Below, in pieces: positions 14,101 through 22,700 of a DNA stretch of 64,000 bases. Position numbers and translations under genes: made by a program. Under the pieces are notes generated by a model that was not told the DNA's origin, searched no databases, and saw only the letters and a list, made by a program, of their open reading frames with translations. This stretch comes from Paraspadella gotoi (Eukaryota > Chaetognatha), in contig CM119266.1 in assembly GCA_051294375.1 (NCBI GenBank), positions 26,106,851 to 26,170,850 on the forward strand. The letters are read 5' to 3'. The first letter of the stretch is position 1, and each line of letters begins with the position of its first letter.

Positions 14101-17100
14101 AATCCCAATCTGAAATCGTTTCTATTTACTCAGACAGTCCAATCGTGTCAACTTCAATCGAATTGGCAAATGAAGATCAGGCAAACGAGAATGTCCCAAC
14201 TCATTTCACACCGGAAGAATCCCTACAGGATTTGCATTATCTAAATTACTCACCCGTTTTCAGTATTTACTCGGACGAAGACGAATCAAAAATTAATCAA
14301 AATTCTGACGCAACCCTTGAATATAGTCTTTCGGAAAAGAAACGTGCTTTATTGAGTTTCACACCTTATGGTGAGAGTGAAAAGAACCACCCTTTTTTAG
14401 CTATTCCCAAAGAGTCTGACGATGAGAAGAGACATGACACTGCAGCAACGGAATCAGATACACATGGAGAAAATAAAAGACGTCAACGACGAGTAAAACT
14501 GCAACTGCCTGAGATGACAAATCTTTCGTACGTTAGCAATGAAGTCTTAGGCAATGAGGGTCAACCTAAAGAAGGTATAACCGATAAGGAGTCTAATTCG
14601 GGAGATGTCCAAAAGATCGATGATCAGAAACAAATAGGCGGAAGTGAATTGAGTGAACAAAAGGAAGAATTAGAAAGTGAATCGTCTGCCACTCATGACG
14701 ATGAAAACATCTTTTGCCAGTCTGGTGGAAGCGACTATGAGACGGACTATTCTTCTTGCCCTTCTACGATCGGTGATGATGACAATTGCAGTCAGCAATT
14801 CGCCAACCTTCCCGCCGACTACGCGTTCGGTCTCTTCGACGCCAACGAGCAGGTTCCTTCTTTGTCGGGGGATCATTTACAGGACGAGTATTTGCCGCAC
14901 GGCGGGGATTCCACTGAGGCCATGTGTGAAGTGTACAAGGATATCGGAGATCCCTGGAATGATCCATGCGCCGAATGCTGTCCGGACGAATCGACCGAGC
15001 CTGATGAGAGATTAAGCGAAGAGTCGGAAGCTAAAGAAGTCCATGGGTCAACGGAACAATCAACACCGGACTCTGAGGTCACGGTAAACAGCACGGTGCA
15101 GCAAGGCAAAGAAATCGTATTGCATCAAGAAAACGAAGTCAAGAGTGAGCAAGCAACTCGCGAGGCTGAGCCTTCGAAAGTTGCAAGTAACACGAGAGCA
15201 TTGGAGAATCCTCCCGCTCATAATGCGACTTCTCAGCAGGCTGTCGAAGATGACAAAGATGATGTCAACTTTTCAAACAGTTTGAAGTTGAAGAAAGAGA
15301 TGAAGACTCCGGAATTAGAAGCAAATTTTAAAACCCTTTGCCCCGCTAAAGGTCAAACGTTGGCTCAAACCCCTTTTGACACGGTGCTCAAATTGGATCT
15401 TAGCGACAAGCGAAAAAAGTCGTGTTGTCCTCCGCCGCCGCCGAGGCCGCCCCGCCGACCCCACAACGACGACTGCGGTTGCCACCAGCCGTGCCCCGTC
15501 TTTTCCGAGATGGTGCTCGGACCAAGCAAGGAATGCTGCGCGAAATGCATAGAGCCGGAGCCGGCGCCGCCGGTTCAGCCCAAGTGCAAGCCGAATTGTT
15601 GTTCTCAGGAGACGGAGTTGATGGTGGAGTGCTACGGATGCGGCGCGACCGAGGAAGACGCCCTGGCGGCGATCAAACGACACCTCGGCGTCGACGACAG
15701 CGACTGTTGTCGAAACGCCAATGTGGTTTGCCGCGTTCTCCCGCAGAATGGCTGCGACGCAAACAGGAACGCGGCGAAGGGTGAGGATGAAGGGGAAGAG
15801 GAGTCGGGAGGAGAGTCGGAGGAAGAGGAAGTAGCGAAGCAAGAAGTCAAAGATTCGAAGAAAGACGCGATGATGCGAGAGAAGGAAGGTAGAGAGGTAC
15901 ACCGTTCCGGCGCTAAAGTCGACGACCGCGTGGAAGGACCGTCGAGGATACGCGATGCGGAACGCGGAAAAAGCAAGGAAGTAAAAAAGGAAACGGATGG
16001 GAGATGGAGGAGGAGGCCAACGACCTCTCCTCTTCCTCCGAACGAAAACGAGAATCATCAAAGAAAGGATAAGGGACGGAGGTTGGTGATCAGGCGGGGG
16101 ACCGAATTGGCAAAGACGAAAGGAAAACCCAATCAAGTCCTCAACTTGTTCAATAAATTTAAAAATTATTGGGATAAACCGAGCCTCGTCGCGGAGAACA
16201 GCAGCAACAACAACGAGGAGGACGGCGAGAAGGAAGAGGTGATTGAAATCGGGATGCGGTTGGATGGGGGGGGGGCGAGAAGCTACGTGGTTTATGGTCA
16301 GTTAATCACTCTAAGATTAGCTACTAAATATTCAAGGCGAAAATTTATATCAAGGAATTTAAAAAAAAACAAAAAACAGTTTGAGCAAACAATGCCGGAT
16401 GATTTACTTGATTGATTTATTGAATAATTAATTAATTGATAAATAAATTGATTGATTGAATAATTAATTGATTGATTAATAGACTGATTAATTAATTATT
16501 GATTATTTAATTGACTAATTGATTAATTAACTGAATAATTATTTGATTAATTAATACATTTTGCATTTACATTTCATATTGAAAGAAAAATAAGCATAAT
16601 CAATTAGTGAAACCGTTTTTTTTTGTTTTTTCCATTTAAACTCATTTCCACTCGGACGATTCCATCGTCCGAAAAGATTGGGGGGCGGACCGACAGACCG
16701 ACAAAGTATTATAGAGCCGGAATATGCTAAAAATAGATTTTCTTTTCTTTTCCTGCTATAAGAAAATCAAATTGTACAAATAACCGGGCATCTATTTGCA
16801 CAAATTAAAGTCGTCTTCGCCAAACTCCGTGCCCGTTGAAGAGCCCGTGCGTGATTCGACGTCGGCGTCATCTCCGTCCACCGACGCTCCTTCGTCCGCC
16901 GACGCCACTTTGTGCCCCGACGAAACTTGCCCCGTTTCGTCGGTCCCTCCTCTTCCGCTCTCTCAAGCGGGGACACTTACTCTCGATTTTCGCCGGGCTT
17001 CGGCCGGGAGGAGCTTCGTCGAGATTCCTGTACCGCCGGATGTCGTCGTTAGAACCGTCGACGGCAAAGTCGTCTTCGAGCGAAAAGAGAACGAGGGAAG

Positions 17101-17305
17101 AGGAGACGGAGAGGCCGGGGGCGCGGCGGTCACGGAGAGTGCGCCAGAGGGCGCGGAAAGAGAGAGCGACGCGGTTCCGCCGAAGTCCGGAGTCGAGGAG
17201 GCGAGAACGGCAAAGACGACGACCACGTCGTCGAAAGCGACGAAGGCAGAGGAATCGGGAAAATATCGATCGAGAGAGGGATGCCATGGGAGAGCAAGAT
17301 CCGGT

Positions 17306-17388
<83 letters not shown>

Positions 17389-18177
17389 GAGCAATAGACA
17401 ATATTAATTACTCGCGGCTTTAAGCAACCTTGAGGGCAAGATCCGGTGAGAGAGAGAGAGAAAGAGATAGAGAGAGAATTCCTTCTTCGGCTTATTATAC
17501 AATTCATTTATTTGTTTCTCAGCTTCAAAGTCGTGTCCCCGGTCTTCATCAAGGTGTGAGCACCTTCACGACGGAAACAACTCTCATGAAATGAGAACCA
17601 AAGGTCACCTTCGGTTTTTATTAGCAATTACTCCGAATTTTTATCAATTTTCTTTGAATTCACTAGGCGCTGGTAGACACAAATCGCGTTGCATGATGAG
17701 AACAGGCGGCGCCTGGGACTCGGAGAGTCTGAAGCAGATGGGAATTTACGCGACGCCAAGATCCGGCATCGACATCAAAAGAGAAGCCATTGCCAAATTA
17801 TCGCAGAATTACGTGGAAAAGCAGGTGGCGTTAAATAATACGTTGCTTGTTAAACAGCTTGACTATCGTCTTTATTTATTGTTACTTTATTTTTGACAAT
17901 ATCCCCCTCTGGAATGCAGCAAGCTGCTGTCGTACAGGCTGATCAATCGTCCCTCGACGGGGTCGACGAGTTGTTTGCGCAGAGTTCTACCTCTGGCGCC
18001 AGCCTCGCACTGGCCCGACGCTTCGAGCAACTGGCGCTAGCAGCGATGCGCAATGGCGACGCCACCTTGACGGTCCGCCTTTTGCGGGAGGCTATCATTC
18101 ACCATCCGGATCCGAAGGCTTACGTGGAGACGCTCCGCAGCAAGCAGATACCAACGGGTGGAGAGACCAGGCTTTGA
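5164..18177 (+). CDS. Giant Cys-rich tandem-repeat protein
   Basis: I do not recognise a family. My model has seven coding exons: 5164-5449, 5541-5708, 6071-6174, 6254-16296, about 16842-17303, 17667-17824 and 17920-18177, with GT-AG borders and compatible phases. The N-terminal ~186 residues are basic, with one CGHC motif. The large exon encodes an acidic, disordered region with a poly-Asp run, then VCEKPKC repeats (8400-9180), then TPCPC repeats of 47 codons, then a Ser/Glu-rich region with three GDPW modules and three (S/L)-IYSD-like motifs, and finally a Cys-rich block (15420-15760). The C-terminus has an Ala/Leu helical stretch resembling a TPR hairpin. The reading frame is broken between about 9730 and 11835, probably by assembly error. 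The exon at 16842 is the least certain. Cys-Pro-Lys repeats recall sperm-tail or other cross-linked structural proteins; that is inference only. Confidence 0.7.
8400..9180 (+). repeat. Coding repeat: VCEKPKC/VCDKPKP units
   Basis: About 260 codons repeat a short unit of the form VCEKPK(P/S)VCEKPKCDxPP, with Cys spaced every 6 to 8 residues and nearly every other residue Lys, Pro, Glu or Asp. Later units swap in KEPVC and CDIPPVSKEP. Third codon positions vary between units, so the amino-acid pattern appears to be under selection rather than being a recent DNA expansion. The antisense frame here (8281-8778) is a shadow. Confidence 0.9.
9480..10180 (+). repeat. 141-bp coding tandem repeat, first field, with N gap
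   Basis: Units of about 141 bp (47 codons) begin near 9487, 9543, 9684, 9824, 9964 and 10105. Each encodes a TNIYTPCPCGDPIPSC stretch, a KQKNNKQPKKETI linker and TPCPCQKTEKSC. Units are almost identical at DNA level, unlike the VCEKPKC field upstream. A 25-base N run (9518-9542) is flanked on both sides by the same roughly 27 bases. Unit 9684-9823 is one base short, which breaks the frame. The true copy number cannot be read from this assembly. Confidence 0.9.
10095..11620 (+). repeat. 1.5-kb block, copy 1 (frame-broken)
   Basis: This block matches 12146-13675 nearly base for base at an offset of about 2050. It differs by a dozen or so single-base length changes, almost all in homopolymers or short runs (for example near 10086, 10170, 10376, 10905, 10979, 11106, 11200, 11286, 11347 and 11385). 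These shift the reading frame repeatedly, whereas copy 2 is fully open. It then jumps at about 11617 into a short foreign segment and back into the 141-bp repeat. The error pattern fits uncorrected long-read sequence placed beside a polished copy. A true duplication with one decayed copy is less likely. Confidence 0.8.
11655..12290 (+). repeat. 141-bp coding tandem repeat, second field
   Basis: The same 47-codon TPCPC unit recurs here. The first one or two units are damaged (11655-11835), then units near 11873, 12013 and 12154 are clean and in frame with the long downstream frame. The last unit diverges into TPYPSREPE, exactly as at the end of the first field. Confidence 0.85.
12146..13675 (+). 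repeat. 1.5-kb block, copy 2 (open frame)
   Basis: This is the intact counterpart of 10095-11620 and is open throughout. It encodes repeated CQQKPxCEKVKDxPS units and two CxECExYKKxGDPWxDP modules (near 13000 and 13260). It continues without a break into sequence found only once in the window (13676 onward), so this is the copy that joins the rest of the gene. Confidence 0.85.
16300..16760 (+). repeat. Intronic dispersed repeat and ATT-rich tract
   Basis: After the probable donor at 16297 comes a GTTTGAGCAAACAATGCC word (about 16379-16396), followed by a tract of ATTGATT and AATTAATT words (16404-16560) and then a GACCGACAGACCGACAAAG block ending in AGAGCCGGAATATGCTAAA (about 16686-16731). 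The same words recur in order in the astacin intron near 61470-61690, and parts recur near 19590 and 54355. This is a dispersed repeat family I cannot name. Confidence 0.6.
17304..17475 (+). repeat. (GA)n tract fused to a splice donor
   Basis: A GA tract of about 90 bases starts within the donor GTGAGAG at 17304. A second copy of the junction (GCAAGATCCGGTGAGAGAG) appears at about 17437, followed by a shorter GA run. The frames through the tract (Arg-Glu or Ser-Leu) are shadows. Confidence 0.8.
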
Positions 18178-18854
18178 ACGGCGAACTACTTCATTATTAT
18201 TTTTTTAATGAATTGTTTGATCTAATATAAATTTTAACCTCTCAAATTCTTAGTTTTAATTTATAACACAACCACATAATTTAAAATAAGGATCGACTAC
18301 CAAATAATGAATCCTCGTCCGAGACCAACCAAGGGAGGCTCATTGTTCTTGCTTGCTCGACAACAGCAGCTTTCTAATGGCGCGGCGGCAGCGGCAGCTT
18401 TTTTTTAGGTTTTCATTTATGACGTACAAAAGGAAAAGGCGATAAGCTTGACTAAACACAGCCGAGATTTCAAAACGAAAACTGAAAACAAAACGCGATT
18501 CGTCTTGGAACATTTTCCTATCTGGTACCTTTCCTTTCTCCTGAGCTTACCCGAAATCTCGTCAGACTCCTTTTAATTTTCTCGAATCGTTGTCATGAGA
18601 GTTAAAAACGTTTGAAAGGTGGAGTTAGGAGGGTCTTCTCAATTTAGATTTTCAATTGCGTGACCCAACAGGCTAACAAGTAACTACATCCGTGTTTTTT
18701 AAATATTCGTCAACAAAAAGACAAACAAAAAAATAAAAGAAAGAGAAGAAAACCGAATCGCGTTGGCTAAATTGGGGCAAGGCAGTTGTTTTGAAAAAAA
18801 ATTAACGTAAACTGTGGAATCCAAAAGTAAAGGCCCCATAAAAAAATCGTCATC
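18178..18854. other. Intergenic: 3' end and tetraspanin 5' region
   Basis: No gene is seen. The first part is AT-rich and probably 3' untranslated. From about 18300 the sequence is of mixed composition, with a short GCGGCGGCAGCGGCAGC run near 18380, and then becomes A-rich up to the tetraspanin start. The tetraspanin promoter and leader most likely lie in 18300-18854. Confidence 0.5.
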
Positions 18855-20063
18855 ATGGCTGGGTGTTGCGACAGTTGCGTCAAGTACAGCTTCTTCTTTT
18901 TCAATTTTTTGTTTGCTATTTTGGGTGCCTTCATCTTGGGGGTCGGTATCTGGGCGGCTGTGGACCCGCAGTTTCAGTCGACTGTTGGCAAAGCGTTGAC
19001 GTCCATAGAAGATCTTGACGTTTCGATGCTGAGGCAGGTAAGTTTCGGCGACACTAAGCGCAACTAATTAAAAATAAATTAATTAAAACTAAAGCCACGG
19101 GAAGTGGAAATTCGTCACTGCTTTTCAACACTCGATTGTAGGCGGCTTACTTGATCATCGTTGTCGGCGGAGTACTGATGGTCATCGGATTTTTCGGCTG
19201 CTTGGGCGCCATGCGATCTAGCCAATGCCTACTCGTCGTCTTCTTTGTCCTCCTCCTCCTCGTCCTAGCCCTTTGCGTCGCCGTCATTGTCATCGCATTT
19301 GCCGCACCGCACATCGGGGACGATGTCAGCAAGAAGGTGAAAAGAAAACGAAAACGAGGAAAGATAAATGGAGCTAAAAATGAAACTTGCTCATTTCATA
19401 TTTTCGTCGTGCAGGTCATCTTGAAGCTCATCGACGCCGACGACAAGGACAATCTAGATCTGCTGCAGAAAACGCTTAAATGTTGTGGCGCTGACGGCAG
19501 CAAAGACTACAACGAGAAGAGGAAGCCGGTCCCAGCGTCTTGTACAGGTTTTAATTTAGGAAAACAAGACCAAGGGGACTAAAATCGTGGGGAAACAATT
19601 TTGAGCAAACAACTCCAGATCAAACCCAAACCAAAGGGAGGAAATAAAATAGAAAGGAACCAATGTCATACTCAAAGGAAGCAAAAGGAAAAAGAAGGCA
19701 AAGACAAAGAGGAAAAATATAATGAAAAAAAGAATAGGGTTAAAAAAAGGAGGAAGTATTTAAAGAATAATCTCACAAATATTGATTTGTTGATTTACTA
19801 CAGGACATGAAAACGTTGGATGCGTCCACAAACTACACGATTCTCTCGTGGATTCATTTGAAAATTATCCCTTGGAAGTAAGTTATAAACTCCTTGAAAA
19901 AAAAAGTAATTTAAGACCAAATGTACATATACATTTTGTTTTAATCCAGACTGGTGGAGTCGGCGTTGCGGTCTTGCTTCTTATTCTCATCGGAATGGTA
20001 CTTTCAATGATCATCTGCCGAAGAACAAGAAAAGAAGGAGAAACTAGTGCAAAAATCGTTTGA
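18855..20063 (+). CDS. Tetraspanin
   Basis: Five exons (18855-19037, 19142-19336, 19415-19547, 19804-19877, 19950-20063) join in frame to 232 residues, a typical tetraspanin size. There are four hydrophobic segments. TM1 follows the short N-tail MAGCCDSCVKY; TM2 and TM3 are in exon 2; TM4 is in exon 5, followed by a short basic tail. The large extracellular loop between TM3 and TM4 carries the family CCG motif (KCCGADG) plus two further Cys (ASCT and VGC), enough for two disulfides. Juxtamembrane Cys pairs at the N-terminus suit palmitoylation. Tetraspanins organise membrane protein microdomains at the cell surface or in endosomes. The loop is short (about 75 residues), and I cannot assign a subfamily. 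AATAAA lies at 20199. Confidence 0.95.
19585..19803 (+). repeat. Intronic dispersed repeat in tetraspanin
   Basis: The third tetraspanin intron contains TTTTGAGCAAACAACTCC (about 19591-19608), a variant of the GAGCAAACAATGCC word at 16379 and 61473. A purine-rich A/G stretch (19620-19760) follows. It is probably a decayed member of the same repeat. Confidence 0.4.
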
Positions 20064-20198
20064 TGGAAAATTGATTTGAAAATTTTTAAAATTGGGTACA
20101 CTAGAAGTACATAGTTATAAAAATATTATATAAAATATATTAATTTGAGTATTTATGAAGAGAAAAAATTAGCTTTTGTAAAATTTTTCATCTTTGTT

Positions 20199-20204
20199 AA
20201 TAAA
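20199..20204 (+). terminator. Polyadenylation signal (tetraspanin)
   Basis: AATAAA lies 136 bases after the tetraspanin stop codon in AT-rich sequence. The spacing and position suit the transcript end. Confidence 0.5.
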
Positions 20205-20590
20205 ATCATCAATGATTTGCTTGTCCTTCAAAACACTCATTTACCTATCAGAGCACAAAAACTTGTTTGCACTTCAAAATTGTCATGTTTTCATATATAT
20301 TTGTGACACCAATTGCTTTTTCAATACAATTCCAATACTTGTTTTTCTGAATATTAACTGAATTGGGTAACATTACTATTCGACGTCCGCAACCATCTTT
20401 AGCTACCACCGGTCGGTGCTTTGTTAATCCATTTAATTTTGTTTTCCCTCTTGCGTCAAGTCTCAGTTTGCGAAATAATATACCTTTTTTTGTAATAAAA
20501 ATTTTATAATTTTATAATAAATAATACTTTTTTTATGTTTGAGAAAATGAATTGTTTACGTACGAGTTTTATGAAGAAACAAAAATTTCG

Positions 20591-20624
20591 GACATGTTTC
20601 ATCTTCAATGTAAGCTTTCATCAG
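20591..20624 (-). ncRNA. Hammerhead-ribozyme-like core (left arm)
   Basis: On the minus strand this reads CTGATGA, A, AGCTT, ACATTG, AAGAT, GAAAC, AT, GTC. It is the partner of the core at 20733-20766. Helix II here has one mismatch, so this copy looks more decayed, but both invariant blocks and the GTC triplet are kept. Two to three bases on either side (GCG before, CG after) could start helix I. Confidence 0.35.
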
Positions 20625-20732
20625 CGCAAAAACAGATTTGTGAAACAAATATTTTACACTCTTTCTCTCTCTTTTTCTTCAAACTTCAAAATTTGTAAAA
20701 ATATTTGTTTCACAAATCAATTCGTTTTTGCG

Positions 20733-20766
20733 CTGATGAAGGTTTACATTGAAGCCGAAACATGTC
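20733..20766 (+). ncRNA. Hammerhead-ribozyme-like core (right arm)
   Basis: The sequence reads CTGATGA, one A, GGTTT, a six-base loop, AAGCC, GAAAC, AT, GTC. CTGATGA and GAAA match the invariant hammerhead core, and GGTTT with AAGCC can form helix II with one G-U pair. GTC is the usual cleavage triplet, and helix III would be a single C-G pair, as described for ribozymes of Penelope-like elements. The extra A before helix II and the lack of a clear helix I argue against full activity. It may be a decayed or dimer-dependent form. Confidence 0.4.
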
Positions 20767-21539
20767 AGAAATTTGTTTCTTAATAAAACTGAACAAACAA
20801 GGAAAAGAAAGGAAAGGAAAAAATGTTTTTATATTATATTTTTTAAACGGTTAGCAATTGGGTTAAGGTTGGTTAGGGATTAGGGGTGGTTAGGGTTAGG
20901 GGTGGTTAGGGATTTGTAATAATAAGTTTTTCTACTCTTACCAGTGTCCTTTTTTTATTTTTGAGTTTCGAGATTTCTATACGTCGCTCATAGTCATAAA
21001 AAGAGAAAAAGAAATAACCGACCGCAAAATTCCGGTCGGCGAATGTAAAAAGTCAAATTTGGGTAACTTAACTATTTGACGACCGAAACCAACCTTAGCT
21101 GGTTAGGTGGTTTTAATCCATTGAATTTTGTTTACACTAGCATTATTTCAGTTTACGCAGTTATACACACTTTCTACAAGATAATAATTTTTTTTTATTT
21201 CTTCATTTTTCGTGAGTTGAAAAAAAGATATTTTCACATAATAGAATAATAGTTTTAAATTTATTTTAATTATTATTTTTATATTATATTTTTTAAACGA
21301 TTAACAATTGGGTGATTAAAGATTAAGGGTGGTTAAGGATTAAGCGTGGTAAGGGTTAGGGATAGTTAGGGTTTAAAGGTAGTTAAGGGAATTTTTTAAA
21401 TAAAATTTGTAATAAAATTTTTTTTACCATTACCAATATCTTTTTTTTCATTTTTACATAATGAGATTCTTATACGTCATTCATAAGAAACGAAAAAGAA
21501 AACCGACCGCAAAATCCCGGTCGGCAAATGTAAAAATAA

Positions 21540-21871
21540 GCCCACAATTTTTTAGCCTCACCCACAAAACGTCTGATAAACTCAACTGACTTGCTAAACG
21601 TTTAGATTTATCGACTCATTTAAAAACGAAGGCCAGAAATTCCACATTATGATAATCATAATAGCAGAAATTTTCGTAAAAATTATACAAACCAAATCTT
21701 GTCTATTTACAGAAAAATAATTTTCAACACAAAAGTCGAACAATTGTGGTTGACTAGAGATAATCTGGTCGACTGCAAATCGATTCTAATCCGGAATGCA
21801 TAGTGAAAAAGACACTATTATACAAAAAAGCGATAGGTTAGCGAAGTTGCAATTTGACTAATGCCCGGGGG
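21540..21871. other. CHMP1 3' region
   Basis: This is AT-rich sequence between the repeat array and the CHMP1 stop codon (minus strand), presumably CHMP1 3' untranslated region. No frame of interest. Confidence 0.5.
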
Positions 21872-22700
21872 CTAAGAGTTTCTGAGTTGCGCCAGTCTGT
21901 CGCTGAGTTCATCCTGTTGCACGGAAGCGGCGGTGGCGGTACCAATGGTGGTGTCTTGAGCACCCGGCAGTTGGGTGCTTAGATCGATGCCAGCCTCCTC
22001 GGCCATTTGCGACATCAAAGAATCGACCTGCGAGAAAATTCAAAGTAAGAATATTTATGTCCTTATATTAGTCTTATTTCGAGAATTTTTCGACAGAACC
22101 TGTCCTTGAGGCGTTGTCATTGTCGTGGTCGACTGCATGGCATCGTCCATGCATTCTGTTTGAACGTCCAAGTTCTCAAACTGTCTCTCGAAATTGTCCA
22201 TCAATCTAAACGAACAAAAAGTCATTGGCCAATTGCCGTTGACAAAACGAAATAAATTACTACAATGGAGTATAACTAACTTGGAAATTTTTTCAAGATC
22301 CATCGACTGCATTGCAGCCTCCATGCTTTTGACGACTCCCTGCATACTGTTGGTCACTTTGCGAGTGGTTACAGCTTGTTGTACCCGCTGAGATACGGCG
22401 TCGATTCGAGAGGACATTCTTAAATTTAAAAAATTTAACATTAAAAATACATTATTACAAAATCATGCAACCATGATGCGGGCTAAGTTACTTGTAAAAG
22501 TTGAGCGCCTGATTTTTCTGCCTGATGGCATTTTCGGCGTGAATTTTGGCTCCTTCCATGTTCCCCTTCTGAATGGCCTTCTTTAACTTGTTCTTCTCGG
22601 CAGCCTCTTCTTTTTCGCATTTTTTGGCCGCTCGCTCCATTTCTTTGACCGAAAATCTCAGATTGAAGAGATGTTGTTCCATGGACTGTCCCGCACCCAT
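21872..22700 (-). CDS. CHMP1: ESCRT-III subunit CHMP1 (Vps46/Did2)
   Basis: Four exons on the minus strand (22492-22700, 22281-22418, 22100-22205, 21872-22027) join to 202 residues, close to the usual 196-199. The core is strongly conserved: the basic helix 1 region HLFNLRFSVKEMERAAKKCE, KKAIQKGNMEGAKIHAENAI, an MSSRIDAVSQRVQ block, and LDVQTECMDDAMQSTTTMTT. The C-terminal DELSDRLAQLR is the MIT-interacting motif that binds VPS4 and other MIT proteins. CHMP1 acts late in ESCRT-III polymers, recruiting VPS4 for membrane scission in endosomal sorting and cytokinesis. The start MGAGQSMEQHLF differs from the usual MSNMEKHLF-type start and fits an N-myristoylation consensus. No paralogue is visible in the window, so the 1A/1B division cannot be judged. 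Confidence 0.96.

Larger units (their letters stand above)
20574..20781. repeat. Inverted repeat, arms of about 88 bp
   Basis: The left arm (20574-20658) and the reverse complement of the right arm (20694-20781) align over their whole length with roughly 85% identity by eye, separated by a 35-base pyrimidine-rich loop. RNA from either strand could fold into a long hairpin. The arms carry a hammerhead-like core each, on opposite strands. It could be a small inverted-repeat element or two fragments of a Penelope-type terminal repeat joined head to head. Confidence 0.8.
20360..21535 (+). repeat. Two tandem copies of a dispersed repeat with TTAGGG-like core
   Basis: Copy 1 runs from about 20360 to 21055 and copy 2 from about 21061 to 21535. 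Each has, in order, a GTAACxT...TATTxGACG leader with TTAATCCAxTxxATTTTG, a GGTTAGGG-type core (20860-20925; 21300-21395), a conserved TTTCGAGATTTCTATACGTC-like segment, and a hairpin CCGACCG..CGGTCGG at the 3' end (21020-21042; 21503-21525). A third partial copy with core and hairpin half lies at 49610-49775, before AIP1. The 88-bp inverted repeat is inserted in copy 1. Confidence 0.75.

Noticed and set aside
15315-16136. 273-codon minus-strand frame
   Set aside because: It is antisense to the Cys-rich end of the giant gene and has no independent support.
16796-17423. Several overlapping frames ending in Arg-Glu repeats
   Set aside because: Only one frame fits the flanking exon phases; the others, and the Arg-Glu tails, come from the GA tract beyond the donor.
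20860-20925. Interstitial telomere array
   Set aside because: The TTAGGG-like units are irregular and recur as part of a longer dispersed element, so a chromosome-end fusion is not supported.
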